The notes below the pieces were generated by a model that saw only the letters and a program-made list of their open reading frames with translations, made no database searches and was not told the DNA's origin. Source: an uncultured Alteromonadaceae bacterium (lineage in GTDB: Bacteria > Pseudomonadota > Gammaproteobacteria > Enterobacterales > Alteromonadaceae). From it: a stretch of 64,000 bases of DNA. The translations under genes and the position numbers were made by a program. Shown in pieces: positions 28,594-38,024 of this stretch. Position 1 is the first letter of the stretch. Each line of letters begins with the position of its first letter. The stretch is taken from assembly GCA_947494925.1 (NCBI GenBank), contig CANLWS010000003.1, positions 1-64,000 of the forward strand, given 5' to 3'.

Positions 28594-31539
28594 ATGACCA
28601 GACTTAATACACTCATCCTGACGACTCTTCTGTTGGGGCTTTCTTGTGGAGCCCAGGCTGACAAGAGCGCCTGGATTACGCCCGTAGTTGGTTACATTAA
28701 TCTCAACAGCAACAGCAGCAATGATGATTTGGCCGCGCCGTCGATTATTCAGCCAGGTGGAAACCCATTATCGGGTATATCAAAGAATGAATCCTTTGTG
28801 GTCAAAGTGATCCCCCGTGGTGGCGACACCCAGACTGTTGAAGTGAGTCTGGATGGTGTCAGTTGGTTTAGTGCCAGTCTGGTTGATGGCGTTTATGAAT
28901 ATGATTTTGGCTTATTAACCATAGGCGAATACAACCTGCAAACCAGAATCAATAGCGTTAGCCAGGATCAAACCAGCTTTTCAGTATCTGAATACATTCC
29001 GATCCCTGAAGGGGTAAAATCCTTTGATGCGCCAAATGAAGCAGGTGTGAATCAACCCGTTCCTATTCGTTGGGATGCCGTTGAAGGCGCGACCAGCTAC
29101 GTTGTGCTCAATTATTTCTATAATGGCTCAACGGCAGTGCTAGTCGGACGTCACGAAAACATCACGGACACGCAGTTCACCCTTTCTTATCATCAGGTGG
29201 GTAATCTTAATATCCGCATATTGTCCTGTAATGTGACGGGGTGTAGTGAAGAAGAATTCTGGGATGTGGAAGTGGTTAAACTACTTGAAAATGTCCCCGC
29301 CGTAGTAACAGGCGCCAGCCATCCAGGCGAGACTTTTGTAGATACAAACTTCACTGTTTCCTGGAATGCGGTCAGCGGTGCAAGTTCTTATCAGGTTTAC
29401 GCCAATAGCAGCGTGCGGGCGACAGGATCAGCGACTAATGCCAGCATACAAATCAACTCACCTGGTACATTCAATATTTCGGTTGTTGCCTGTGGTTCAG
29501 CAGGTTGTGCTGCGCCCTCTTCGCCAAGCAATATTAATGTGACGCTAGACCCGAATGCGCCGGTTGCAAACGATGATGTGGGGGCGCTGCAGGTATTAAC
29601 AGACAATACATTTGATGTATTGTTGAACGATTCAGATCCTAATGGCCAGACGTTAACGATAGCTGAAGTATCGTCTTCGCCGAGCAAGGGAACGGCCAGT
29701 ATTGCCGATGACGGTAAAACAATACGTTATGTAAACACTGTTGGAGCATGTGGTGGAGTCACAACTTTCACTGATAGCCTCAAGTATAAAGTGGTGAACG
29801 CTGGCGGAACAGTTTCTCAACAGGCGACTCTTAATATAACAGTGAACTGCCAGCCTGTAGGCAACTGGGTAGAGTTACCGCTGCCATTTAATACCTTAAC
29901 CCTGCCTTACAAACTGTATGCAGGCGCAGAAGATTATTATTTAAAAGCGGACGCCACAAACTGGCTGATAATAGGGAAACTACCCATAGGTACGTTCAGA
30001 CCCTACAGCTTCGTAAGACTTTATAAGCAAAGTGGTAATTGGGTTACTACTGAGGTGACGCAAAGTGAATTTAACAATTATGTTTATTCATCAGCGATAG
30101 AGGGGGGAGTAGGACAAATCACCAATCTTAATGCTGATGACTACTACTCGGCCAGTATAGACTATGATCTGAATGCTACGCCCGTTGCTGCTAATGATAC
30201 CGCCTCTTATCAGAAAAATACGGCGAAAAGCATTAATGTGACGGCCAACGATCAGGGGCCAGCTCCCTTAAACACCAGAGTGACAGCCATTCTTACTGCA
30301 CCACAATTTGGGACGGCCAGCCTGTCAACTAACAGTGACCTGGTTTTATACACTCCGGATACGGACAGTTGTCGAGAAGATAGCTTTACGTATCAGATCA
30401 CTAACAACAATCAGCAGGTTGCATCGGCGCAAGTAAGCTTGCAATGTTTCGAGCGACCTGAAGCCTTTGATGACGAGGTGGAGTATCACTTGAATACGGC
30501 CGTTACTTTTGACGTAAAAGTGAACGACCTTGCACCTTCACCACTGACAATTGAAGTAACACGTATTCTGAGTCAGCCATTAGCTGGTACGGTAGCAATA
30601 AATGCTGTAGACAATACACTTCTCTATACACCAAACACCGATAGTTGTGCAGAAGACAGCTTTACCTATGAAATTACTAACAGTAGTCAACAAGTGGATT
30701 CTGCGAGCGTAACGTTAAGTTGTCTTGCAAATCCACTAGCCGTCGCTGATATGGCACAATATGAAGTCAATACTGCCCGAAGCATTGACGTTTTGGCCAA
30801 TGACGTTGCACCTGCGCCTTTAGCATTGGAGTTGACCGCCATTACGATTCAGCCTCAAGGTGGATCAGCCACAATCGATGCTGCCAGTGGCACTATTGTT
30901 TACACGCCGTATAGTAACCGTTGCCAAAACGATAGCTTGATTTATGAAGTGACAAACGCAAATCAACTGACTTCCACGGCGCAGGTTTCGTTAAGTTGCT
31001 CACCAGTAAATGCTGAAGATCCTCTTGCCATGGACGATATGCTTACCTATCGCAAAACAGGCCAGACCGTTTTAGATGTGCTTTTAAATGATACCCTGCC
31101 GGGTGATTTAGGTGTGCTCAGTTTGGCTGTTTCAGCCTTGAGCAATGGATCAGGCGAATTGACTGTTGATGGTCAAACCATCACTTATGCTAGCAATGGT
31201 GGGCAGTGTATCGACGACAGCTTCACTTACACCTTAAGCTATGGTTCCACACAAACGAGTGCAACTGTGTCGCTGTCTTGTCAAACCACCTATTGGCAAT
31301 TCGATGAAGTTGTTGCGGGTCAACCTGTTGAAGTGCACTGGGATACACAAGCTGCCGATTATTGTCGTGTGAGCAATAAACCAACACTGTATACCCAAAG
31401 CCCCGTAACTATTACTTTTTATGAGATAGGCTCGTTTACCTGGCAGTGTTTTGATAGTTCAAATCAGCAGGCCATCGAGCCGGTAGTAATCAACGTGAAT
31501 AAACTTGACCGTCCTGAGATCCAGGATATCCAGCAATAG
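28594..31539 (+). CDS. Large secreted Ig/cadherin-like repeat protein
   Basis: A 981-residue exported protein; ATG at 28594 behind GGAAGGA, signal peptide ending GAQA. Two fibronectin-III-like domains (about residues 145-225 and 238-315) are followed by a cadherin/VCBS-like domain (PVANDDVGAL, LLNDSDPNG), a unique segment, then four tandem repeats at 30175-30447, 30448-30723, 30724-30999 and 31000-31281 of 91, 92, 92 and 94 residues. Each repeat has an ND pair after the start and a Cys pair (DSC.EDSFTY and a final Cys), probably one disulfide each. There is no membrane anchor or sortase/T9SS tail, so it is probably periplasmic or released. It may be an adhesin or scaffold. Confidence 0.82.
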   Translation: MTRLNTLILTTLLLGLSCGAQADKSAWITPVVGYINLNSNSSNDDLAAPSIIQPGGNPLSGISKNESFVVKVIPRGGDTQTVEVSLDGVSWFSASLVDGVYEYDFGLLTIGEYNLQTRINSVSQDQTSFSVSEYIPIPEGVKSFDAPNEAGVNQPVPIRWDAVEGATSYVVLNYFYNGSTAVLVGRHENITDTQFTLSYHQVGNLNIRILSCNVTGCSEEEFWDVEVVKLLENVPAVVTGASHPGETFVDTNFTVSWNAVSGASSYQVYANSSVRATGSATNASIQINSPGTFNISVVACGSAGCAAPSSPSNINVTLDPNAPVANDDVGALQVLTDNTFDVLLNDSDPNGQTLTIAEVSSSPSKGTASIADDGKTIRYVNTVGACGGVTTFTDSLKYKVVNAGGTVSQQATLNITVNCQPVGNWVELPLPFNTLTLPYKLYAGAEDYYLKADATNWLIIGKLPIGTFRPYSFVRLYKQSGNWVTTEVTQSEFNNYVYSSAIEGGVGQITNLNADDYYSASIDYDLNATPVAANDTASYQKNTAKSINVTANDQGPAPLNTRVTAILTAPQFGTASLSTNSDLVLYTPDTDSCREDSFTYQITNNNQQVASAQVSLQCFERPEAFDDEVEYHLNTAVTFDVKVNDLAPSPLTIEVTRILSQPLAGTVAINAVDNTLLYTPNTDSCAEDSFTYEITNSSQQVDSASVTLSCLANPLAVADMAQYEVNTARSIDVLANDVAPAPLALELTAITIQPQGGSATIDAASGTIVYTPYSNRCQNDSLIYEVTNANQLTSTAQVSLSCSPVNAEDPLAMDDMLTYRKTGQTVLDVLLNDTLPGDLGVLSLAVSALSNGSGELTVDGQTITYASNGGQCIDDSFTYTLSYGSTQTSATVSLSCQTTYWQFDEVVAGQPVEVHWDTQAADYCRVSNKPTLYTQSPVTITFYEIGSFTWQCFDSSNQQAIEPVVINVNKLDRPEIQDIQQ

Positions 31540-31566
31540 TCCAAAATTTATAGAAAGGAACAAAAG

Positions 31567-31953
31567 ATGAAAAAGAAACTATTTTTAAGCGGCATTGTCG
31601 CTGCACTGATTAGCACACTATCGTTTAATGCCGCTGCGACTGAGTACTCACTTACCGGCCAAATTGAACGTTTAAGTACCTCCGATGCTGATATATCGGG
31701 CGAGGGCAAAGCGCATTCCTCGGTTCGGCTTAAAGGCGGCTTGCCTCAGTCTGCTGGCAGTTGTTTTGTAGGGTCAAGTGGTTACCTGGTGATCCATATA
31801 CGCGACAATTCAGCTGGCGAGCGCATGTATACTACCTTGTTGGCAGCACAGCTAGCATCAGAATCTGTTGAGTTAACATTCAATGACGATTACAAATCCA
31901 CAGCACCTGGCAGACCTGAGTGTTACCTGCAAAGAGTCAGAATAGAAAAGTAG
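31567..31953 (+). CDS. Small exported protein, possible distant member of the paralog family
   Basis: A 128-residue protein with a signal peptide (ending AAAT) and a mature domain of about 105 residues. The pattern SCFVGSSGYLVIHIRD, then SAGERMYTTLLAAQ, then a Cys and RVRIEK at the end follows the order seen in the shared domain of the neighbours (SPACV, SDSGRAIYSLILT, DCA, VERA). The match is by pattern only and needs a profile comparison. It is 27 bp downstream of the Ig-like gene with a good AAGGAAC site and is probably cotranscribed. Confidence 0.7.
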   Translation: MKKKLFLSGIVAALISTLSFNAAATEYSLTGQIERLSTSDADISGEGKAHSSVRLKGGLPQSAGSCFVGSSGYLVIHIRDNSAGERMYTTLLAAQLASESVELTFNDDYKSTAPGRPECYLQRVRIEK

Positions 31954-32103
31954 TAACAAGCACTAGTTGTGTTCTAGCTCAATGTTAGATGACTCATCCC
32001 TTTTTAGTTGGCTTAGTGGCAGAAGCTGAAAGCTATTTGAAATCCGAAGTTAGCTTGCTGAAGCTCTGTGGTAGACAGTGATTGTGCTTGGGGAATTGGT
32101 AAT

Positions 32104-32856
32104 ATGAAAAAATACTTATGCATAGCTTTACTTAATACATCTTGTTTGGCTACTGCAGCCGGGACACTAGATTATCTGGAAGTGGATAATGATGTCGTAT
32201 TGTTTTCAACGACGCAGCCAAAATCAGCTAGCAGTCCGTCTTGCATGACACAGATAAACAGTAATTTGTGGTCCGCTTCTCTTTCCTCCGATTCTGGCCG
32301 TGCCATTTATTCGCTAATATTGACTAGTATGGTCAAAGGAGAGGGTGTTGGGCTTTCGATTGAAAGTGCACAGGACTGCAATGCACAAGAAGGTGTTGAA
32401 CGAGCAGCTAAAGTTAAGCTTACCGCTACAGCCATATCAGCAACACCAGCTAACAGTGGTTCTCGCTTTGGTGTTTACAACTGGGATGGCTCTAGTCGTT
32501 TGGGCACCTTGGTAGAATTATCTGCCGTCACAACCTGGTTCTATTTAGAGGCCGGGGGAGATGGTATCCCCAAACAGGTCAAGCCTGCTAGCTATGGTAA
32601 TTTGTTTTTTTCGGGCGAAAACTGTACAGGTAATCCGTTGACAAATTCTGGCTCAACTGTGATGAAAAACCCCTATTTTCAGGATGGCAAGTATTTCTCG
32701 CGAGGTACGGGACGAAGCAGCTATTCGCCAAAATCCCAACGCTACCCTTCAGGAAATTGTCAAAACGGCGGCTGGAATGGCACATTTTATGACGTTATCC
32801 CAGGTTACGTCGATCCTGCTTGTGGTGTTAAAGATTGCATTCTAAAAGAAGAATAA
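32104..32856 (+). CDS. Secreted two-domain protein, paralog 4
   Basis: A 250-residue exported protein, ATG at 32104. Signal peptide ending ATAA, then the shared domain (LDYLEVDNDVVLFSTTQPK, SPSCM, SDSGRAIYSLILTSM, DCNAQEGVERA). Its C-terminal half resembles paralog 1: RFGVYNWDGSSRLGTLVEL, FFSGENCTGNP and the ending CGVKDCILKEE correspond to RVGVYAGDHDRLGTLLTI, YFTGANCSGDP and CGPRLCYLKED. Paralogs 1 and 4 thus form one subtype although they lie 5 kb apart at the two ends of the cluster. Function unknown. Confidence 0.77.
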   Translation: MKKYLCIALLNTSCLATAAGTLDYLEVDNDVVLFSTTQPKSASSPSCMTQINSNLWSASLSSDSGRAIYSLILTSMVKGEGVGLSIESAQDCNAQEGVERAAKVKLTATAISATPANSGSRFGVYNWDGSSRLGTLVELSAVTTWFYLEAGGDGIPKQVKPASYGNLFFSGENCTGNPLTNSGSTVMKNPYFQDGKYFSRGTGRSSYSPKSQRYPSGNCQNGGWNGTFYDVIPGYVDPACGVKDCILKEE

Positions 32857-33160
32857 CCAGCTATTTACCAGAACTTTTCTGCTAAGAAGGCTTGGTAAAT
32901 TGAGTAATCCGTACATTCAGCAGCTTTGTCATTAGCACTGCGTCATCATCATAAGATGACACTGACAATACCCTCATCAATAAGATTTAACGCAGCCAGA
33001 GGCAGAAACGGTAGGCTGTAGGCAAAAATTTGCCGGATTGTGCCCGTAGGAAACTCCAAGAAAATACATAACTAACTAATATTTATCAGATTATTAGGTT
33101 GGCGTAGTTGTTGCTCTTACTTTTGTACATTCAGCAATAGATCAAGCAGATACTCTGACT
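32857..33160. other. Intergenic region after the paralog cluster
   Basis: About 300 bases. An imperfect hairpin (ATTTACCA 32863-32870 with TGGTAAAT 32893-32900) just after the paralog 4 stop may end its transcript. Nothing else was recognised. Confidence 0.45.
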
Positions 33161-33796
33161 ATGCAAATTAACAGTAACCCACTTAGCCTATTTGATTTTA
33201 TTGGTAATCAGGAGCGGACCGACGAAGTACTGGAAAACCTTGCGGAACGTTCCAAAAAAGATGTGGTTTCAGGCTTACACGCTTTCGAAGCTGGGTTGAA
33301 CTTGAATGAATTCGAGGAAACACTGAAGCAGATAGAAAATGGCGAGATTTCTGTAGATTTACCCACAATAGAAAACTATTTCAGTTTCAATCAAAACAAG
33401 CTCGAGTCTGCCCTCAGTTCATTACAACGAAATTTCGACCTTGAACCTCCACTTGAAGTGACTGTGGAAGATGGCGGCTTGCAGGTCTTGGAGCATGAGG
33501 ACAAAGACAGAATCCAACAATATCTTGATCGTGATGAATCCTTGAATAAGTTGATAACCCAGACCAGCAAACTGTCGCAATTCGTCGAATGGGCGCAAGC
33601 TAAAGAGCAGGCAGCTACTTTCAAAGAAGAAGGCATGTCTGAATCTGAGTTGGTGGATTTTCTTAAAAGTGCCAGGACGGTTGTCACTGAAACCAATCGT
33701 TTGTATGTGTCTAACGAAGCGTCGCTGTTTGATTCAGAAGAACAGACTAAAGGGTTGATCGACAAATACACTGTGAAGAAAGAGGTAGTGAATTAA
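33161..33796 (+). CDS. Helical cytoplasmic protein of unknown function
   Basis: A 211-residue acidic protein without signal peptide or membrane segment, rich in Glu, Leu and Lys and probably almost all alpha-helical (LENLAERSKKDVVSG, FEETLKQIENGE, ESLNKLITQTSKLSQFVEW). No family is recognised. No clear ribosome binding site precedes the ATG. It is convergent with the DUF1501 gene, 31 bp apart. Its codon use and length make it a likely real gene. Confidence 0.6.
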   Translation: MQINSNPLSLFDFIGNQERTDEVLENLAERSKKDVVSGLHAFEAGLNLNEFEETLKQIENGEISVDLPTIENYFSFNQNKLESALSSLQRNFDLEPPLEVTVEDGGLQVLEHEDKDRIQQYLDRDESLNKLITQTSKLSQFVEWAQAKEQAATFKEEGMSESELVDFLKSARTVVTETNRLYVSNEASLFDSEEQTKGLIDKYTVKKEVVN

Positions 33797-33827
33797 GGTC
33801 GCGTCATCATTCGCACTAATGCGTTCA

Positions 33828-34958
33828 CTATAAGAATGACAATGGTTCAAAATCATTGAGCTGTTCTGAAGTTCCCCATTCCATCCAGTCAGACAAGGTG
33901 CGGTAGTAGCGTCGGAAATCTTCGGTGTAAATCAGGTCACCATCTTCCAGTTCTGATAGAGAAGGTGCCTGTCCATAAAGTCCGCCTAGCACGCTTCCGC
34001 CGAGAACAAAATGACTGGCCGCGGTACCATGATCCGTCCCATCACTGGCATTCACAGCCAGGCGTCGCCCAAATTCAGCATAGGTGCCTACAGTTATCTG
34101 CGACCATAAGCCTTGCGCAATGAGTTCAGTTCTCAGTGCACTTAACCCGGCGGCCAGTTGAGACAGCAAGTTATCCTGAGCATTCCGTTGATTACTATGG
34201 GTATCAAAGCTGCCCAGACTAAGGTGGATAACACAGGGCTTAACATCAGCACTTAAGAGCCGCGCAACGGCTTCACATTGTAGAGAAAAACTGTCATTAG
34301 CAAATTCAGTGGTTAGCTGAACTGACGAGAAGTCTACTTCACCGAGCAAAGCAATGGCTTGGTTATATTTTTGACGTTGCTGCATGACAAATTCCACCGC
34401 ACTGGTGCTAGTTGTTCCTGTCGGAAGGTAGGCTTCCTGCAAATCACCTAACGAGCCCGGTGTGGCACTTAGTTGTCCTTGTTCTCCATTGAAAGCGCCG
34501 GGACTGCCTCCCAGAACCAACGCATTGAGTGGGAAGTCGTTGTCGGGTAAGACCTGGGAAACCCACCCGTTTTGCAGAAATTCATCGTGATCTGACGCAG
34601 TTTGCCAGATGTCGATGGAACGAAAGTGTGAACGGTTGGGTTGCGGGTAGCCAAGCCCTTCAACTACAGCCATTTCACCGGCTTCCCAACCCGGCAACAG
34701 ATCGGCCATTGCAGGATTTAAGCCCAGCCCAGTCGAAAGTTGAAGTATGTCTTCGGCCTCGATCGCCAGATTCTGGCGCTGCTGATAATAAAGGGGATCT
34801 GCATAAGGAATAAAGGTATTCAGACTGTCGTTTCCACCGCCAAGCTGGACTAAAATCAACACTTTTCCTGCGCTTGTTGAAGCTAATGAGGACCCAACAG
34901 GGAAATACGCTAAAAAAGGCAATGCTCCCGATGCTTTAAGAAATTGTCGTCTATGCAT
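33828..34958 (-). CDS. DUF1501-family protein with a twin-arginine signal
   Basis: A 376-residue exported protein. The N-terminus MHRRQFLKASGALPFLAYF is a twin-arginine signal, which means folded export; I set the start at 34958, six bases after AGGAG. The mature part shows GGGNDSLNTFIPYADPLYY, HFRSIDIWQT and DHGTAASHFVLGG, typical of the DUF1501 (alkaline-phosphatase/sulfatase-related) group. It follows the DUF1800 gene by 10 bp, the usual pairing of these two families. The biochemical function of the pair is not established. Confidence 0.88.
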   Translation of the reverse strand: MHRRQFLKASGALPFLAYFPVGSSLASTSAGKVLILVQLGGGNDSLNTFIPYADPLYYQQRQNLAIEAEDILQLSTGLGLNPAMADLLPGWEAGEMAVVEGLGYPQPNRSHFRSIDIWQTASDHDEFLQNGWVSQVLPDNDFPLNALVLGGSPGAFNGEQGQLSATPGSLGDLQEAYLPTGTTSTSAVEFVMQQRQKYNQAIALLGEVDFSSVQLTTEFANDSFSLQCEAVARLLSADVKPCVIHLSLGSFDTHSNQRNAQDNLLSQLAAGLSALRTELIAQGLWSQITVGTYAEFGRRLAVNASDGTDHGTAASHFVLGGSVLGGLYGQAPSLSELEDGDLIYTEDFRRYYRTLSDWMEWGTSEQLNDFEPLSFL

Positions 34959-34968
34959 GCTGGATCTC

Positions 34969-36201
34969 CTAGGTAACCTGATAAGCTGGGTCAAAAACCA
35001 CCGCCGTCAAATAGGTGGCAGCATCTTCTTCAGGTAATGCCGCAACTGGCGACGTAGCCAGCAAGAATTCTGCTTGAACCCCTAATGTTGCGCGACGGGC
35101 CAATAATAAACTAAGGGTTTCGCGCACTGGCACCGTTTGTGTTGAATACCACCCAAAACCATCGGGCCAGCCTTTTACATTGGGTGGTTCAAATAGGTCT
35201 TGTCGCAATTCTTTAAACAGCCTAACCAGATGCTGTTCTCTGTGAACAGGCACTTCAAATAGTTGGCGACTTCCTACTATGAGCTCCGCCGGAGATTTAA
35301 TCTGTTCTCCCCTTGAGGCCCAGAATTCATCGGTCATAAATAATCTGCCTACAAGGTCTGCAAGATCGTAATCACTGTCGATAAAGCTCTGTGCTAGCGC
35401 GCTAATAGTGTCTTGCTGTGGATGATTATCGATGAAGAACACCCACAGTTTCTGCACAATAAAGGTACTGGCCGACGGTTGCCTCAGGATCAGGTCCGCC
35501 AGGTCTTCAGGGCCGAAATTAGCCGTTTCGCCAAAAATCGTTTTTTCTCCGGGATCGTGAATTCGTTGTTTGAACTGATATTCACCTGTTCTTCGGTTGA
35601 CCGAAGCTCCGGTTAATGCACGGGCCATTTCTTTGACGTCGCTTTCACTATATTCACCTTCACCAAGAGTAAAGAGCTCCAACAGCTCTCTGGCCAGGTT
35701 TTCGTTTGGCGATTCTTTGTTGCTGTTCGCATTATCAAGGTAGACCAACATCGCTGGGTCGCGCAGAACACTCTTGAGCAAATCACGGAAACTGCCCAAT
35801 GCATGTTGTCTGAACAACAAATTTTGAGTCAACATGGCGGGTGGCCATTTAACTTTTGATAGGGACGAGGTGAAGTGGTTTGCCCAAAACAGCGTCATTT
35901 TTTCTACCAAGGGCGCACTGTTATGAGACATTTGCTGGATCCACCAAGCCTTTAGCTCGCGGCTCATAGATTTTCTGAGTTCTGTTCTTTGTTGTTGAAC
36001 ATCGCTGTCCTGACTGCGACCAAAAGGTGCCATATTGTGCCATTCAGGCAACATATACAATTGACTTTCCTGACCAACCAAAGCAGTAACCGCGTTTTGC
36101 ATGGAATCTGCCGACATGAGTAATTCGACCTGAGACGGCGTGGCCGCAAAGCCACTTCTCCTGGCTAAATGACAGGATTGAAAAAAAGTAAGGTTGGCCA
36201 T
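34969..36201 (-). CDS. DUF1800-family protein
   Basis: A 410-residue protein with the DUF1800 hallmarks: FWANHFTSSLSKVKWPP, ARELLELFTLGEGEYSE, an early run of paired Trp/His residues, and the C-terminal PPNVKGWPDGFGWYST. It has no clear signal peptide. It is the first gene of the DUF1800-DUF1501 pair, which is often found in marine bacteria and planctomycetes and is thought to act in the envelope. It begins 215 bp from the divergent SpoIIE-type gene. Confidence 0.9.
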   Translation of the reverse strand: MANLTFFQSCHLARRSGFAATPSQVELLMSADSMQNAVTALVGQESQLYMLPEWHNMAPFGRSQDSDVQQQRTELRKSMSRELKAWWIQQMSHNSAPLVEKMTLFWANHFTSSLSKVKWPPAMLTQNLLFRQHALGSFRDLLKSVLRDPAMLVYLDNANSNKESPNENLARELLELFTLGEGEYSESDVKEMARALTGASVNRRTGEYQFKQRIHDPGEKTIFGETANFGPEDLADLILRQPSASTFIVQKLWVFFIDNHPQQDTISALAQSFIDSDYDLADLVGRLFMTDEFWASRGEQIKSPAELIVGSRQLFEVPVHREQHLVRLFKELRQDLFEPPNVKGWPDGFGWYSTQTVPVRETLSLLLARRATLGVQAEFLLATSPVAALPEEDAATYLTAVVFDPAYQVT

Positions 36202-36415
36202 TTTTTAACGTCCGTTTTTTACTATCGTTAGGATTAAAACGACCTGGTATCCAATTGGTTGACACGACGGCGATAAAATATACGGAAAATAAAGGAGTCG
36301 GATGCAGTTCTAATTAGTTTGGTGCAACAGCAGTGTGAAATAAAAGTGGTGCTGACGGGCTCTTTAGTTACTATGACGTTGGCTTATGAATCACGAATAT
36401 CGGGGATGCTTTATT

Positions 36416-37207
36416 ATGCATGAAATAAAGTGCGGCGAAATCTGGGGTGGTATTCATACAAACGATTTTGATCTTTCTACCAGCGGCATTGAGGCGAGTT
36501 TGTATTCATCAGCCTGTCAAAGTGGCAAGGGTGGCGATATCTATTATTTCAGTGTGTGTGGCGGAGATAAAATAACCCGAATTGCTATTGCCGATGTGAC
36601 CGGGCATGGCGAGGAAGTCTCTGACACGAGCCAGAGTCTTTATAAAAGTTTGAAAAAGAGAATGAACAATGTAAAGAGCCACGTTATTTTGTCAGATATG
36701 AATAAGGTGGCACTTCAGCATGGATTTAAAGCAATTACCACGGCAGCCATTGCCACTTTTTCTAGAAACAATAGTCGTCTGTTTTTTTCTTATGCTGGCC
36801 ATCATCCAATATTGACCAGAAACCCGTTTAGTCAACAATGGTCTAGTCTAGAACTGCCTCGTACAGAGTATGCGGCGAACGCGCCGCTTGGAGTGTCAGG
36901 TGACTTGATTTACGATCAAAGCTCACAAAAAATGGAAGCAGGCACTCTGGTGTTTTTATATACCGACGGAGTAGTCGAAGCAAAAAATGCAGCAGGGGAA
37001 TTATTTGGAGAATCTCGTTTACTTCGTGCCCTTGAGCTGGCACCTGACAATATTAAAGCAATTAAAAACTCAGTCCTGCTTGCCCTGCAAAAACATGCAG
37101 GAGAAATATTCGACCATGACGACGTCACATTTATGGCGATACGAATAAGAGAAAAACCACCTTCTTTGCTGAGCAAAGTCCGTATGTTACTAACAAATAA
37201 GAAATAA
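36416..37207 (+). CDS. PP2C/SpoIIE-type serine phosphatase
   Basis: A 263-residue phosphatase domain protein. The metal-binding acidic motifs are GKGGDIYYF and IADVTGHGEEVSD, followed by FFSYAGHHPIL, LGVSGDLIYDQ, LVFLYTDGVVEAKN and the C-terminal DHDDVTFMAI. No sensor or membrane domain is attached; a longer frame from 36386 adds only 10 residues. Such single-domain SpoIIE phosphatases usually act on an anti-sigma-factor antagonist (STAS protein) or in partner switching. A STAS-like protein is encoded at 19577, but nothing links the two directly. Confidence 0.87.
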   Translation: MHEIKCGEIWGGIHTNDFDLSTSGIEASLYSSACQSGKGGDIYYFSVCGGDKITRIAIADVTGHGEEVSDTSQSLYKSLKKRMNNVKSHVILSDMNKVALQHGFKAITTAAIATFSRNNSRLFFSYAGHHPILTRNPFSQQWSSLELPRTEYAANAPLGVSGDLIYDQSSQKMEAGTLVFLYTDGVVEAKNAAGELFGESRLLRALELAPDNIKAIKNSVLLALQKHAGEIFDHDDVTFMAIRIREKPPSLLSKVRMLLTNKK

Positions 37208-37306
37208 ACCGGCTTTGCATCCATTTTATTTGCGATAATTTATAAAAGATGTCTATCCTTAGTCTTTGAGAACTAAATACTTTTTTAACTGAGTACGGAA
37301 CTGTAA

Positions 37307-37645
37307 ATGGCACAGGAATTACCATTACCCCTTTATAAAAAGCTAACCGTACTGTTTCGAGTTGAACCAGGATGTCTTGGTCCGGATGGGATCGATCATA
37401 TAGAAGGGTTCTGTAAGTTTGCTAAAAAACAGGTTACCGGATTACATTCCGATTTTGTTCGTTGGTCAATTACCCCCAGATTTGACAAGACGCTGCCTGA
37501 AACCGAGTACAAAACCAATAACAAAAGGCTGGATCATGATAAGGCTGAAAAATACCTGCATATTTTTGGTCAGGAGTTGGATGATTTTGAAGAACAGTTC
37601 CAGGAATTGTTGTCGGAACTGATCGATAAGTATCTGGGTCGATAA
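37307..37645 (+). CDS. Small conserved hypothetical protein
   Basis: A 112-residue soluble protein, charged and helical toward the C-terminus (DHDKAEKYLHIFGQELDDFEEQFQELL), with a compact N-terminal part containing one Cys pair region (EPGCLGPDGIDHIEGFCKF). No signal peptide. I believe such short proteins occur across Alteromonadales, but no function is known to me. It lies after the SpoIIE-type gene with a 99-bp gap. Confidence 0.65.
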   Translation: MAQELPLPLYKKLTVLFRVEPGCLGPDGIDHIEGFCKFAKKQVTGLHSDFVRWSITPRFDKTLPETEYKTNNKRLDHDKAEKYLHIFGQELDDFEEQFQELLSELIDKYLGR

Positions 37646-37668
37646 AAAAGACCCCTTTAAAAGGGGTC
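37644..37668 (-). terminator. Stem-loop with T-run on the minus strand
   Basis: GACCCCTT / AAGGGGTC with a 3-base loop is preceded on the plus strand by six A, which read as a T-run on the minus strand. It would therefore stop minus-strand transcripts, such as those running past ppx (stop at 38025), better than those of the gene ending at 37645. Confidence 0.55.
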
Positions 37669-38024
37669 GAAACTTTGTTTGGAAAAATGTTTAAAACTGG
37701 GCTTAGAGTGGTTCCTTCAAGCGATTTAAGCCCAAAATCGCATAAAGTCAGTAAAACTGGGTCTATAACTAAACTAAGTCGATAAGTCATTTCGTTGAAG
37801 GCTAACTACGGCAGGTACTGCGTAAATAGATTGATATACTTCAACACAAATCTCTTACTATGTTTAGTAATAAGCAAAGCGTGCGCCAACATGTAACTGA
37901 TTGATAAATATCACTATAAATTTAATTTTTGTGAAATTTTTGAGAGAGTGTAAATAATATTGACGAGAATATGGCCAATTTGTTCTCTTCTTTTCATTAT
38001 AGCGTTCAACTGATTCAGTTTATA
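37669..38024. other. Intergenic region between the small conserved gene and ppx
   Basis: About 355 bases without a supported gene. An 8-bp stem TGGGCTTA (37698-37705) with TAAGCCCA (37727-37734) encloses a 21-base loop, of uncertain meaning. The rest is AT-rich with no recognised signal. Confidence 0.45.

Noticed and set aside
36202-36415. Possible Pho or Fur site between the DUF1800 and SpoIIE-type genes
   Set aside because: No 11-bp phased CTGTCAT-like units and no Fur-like 19-mer could be found.
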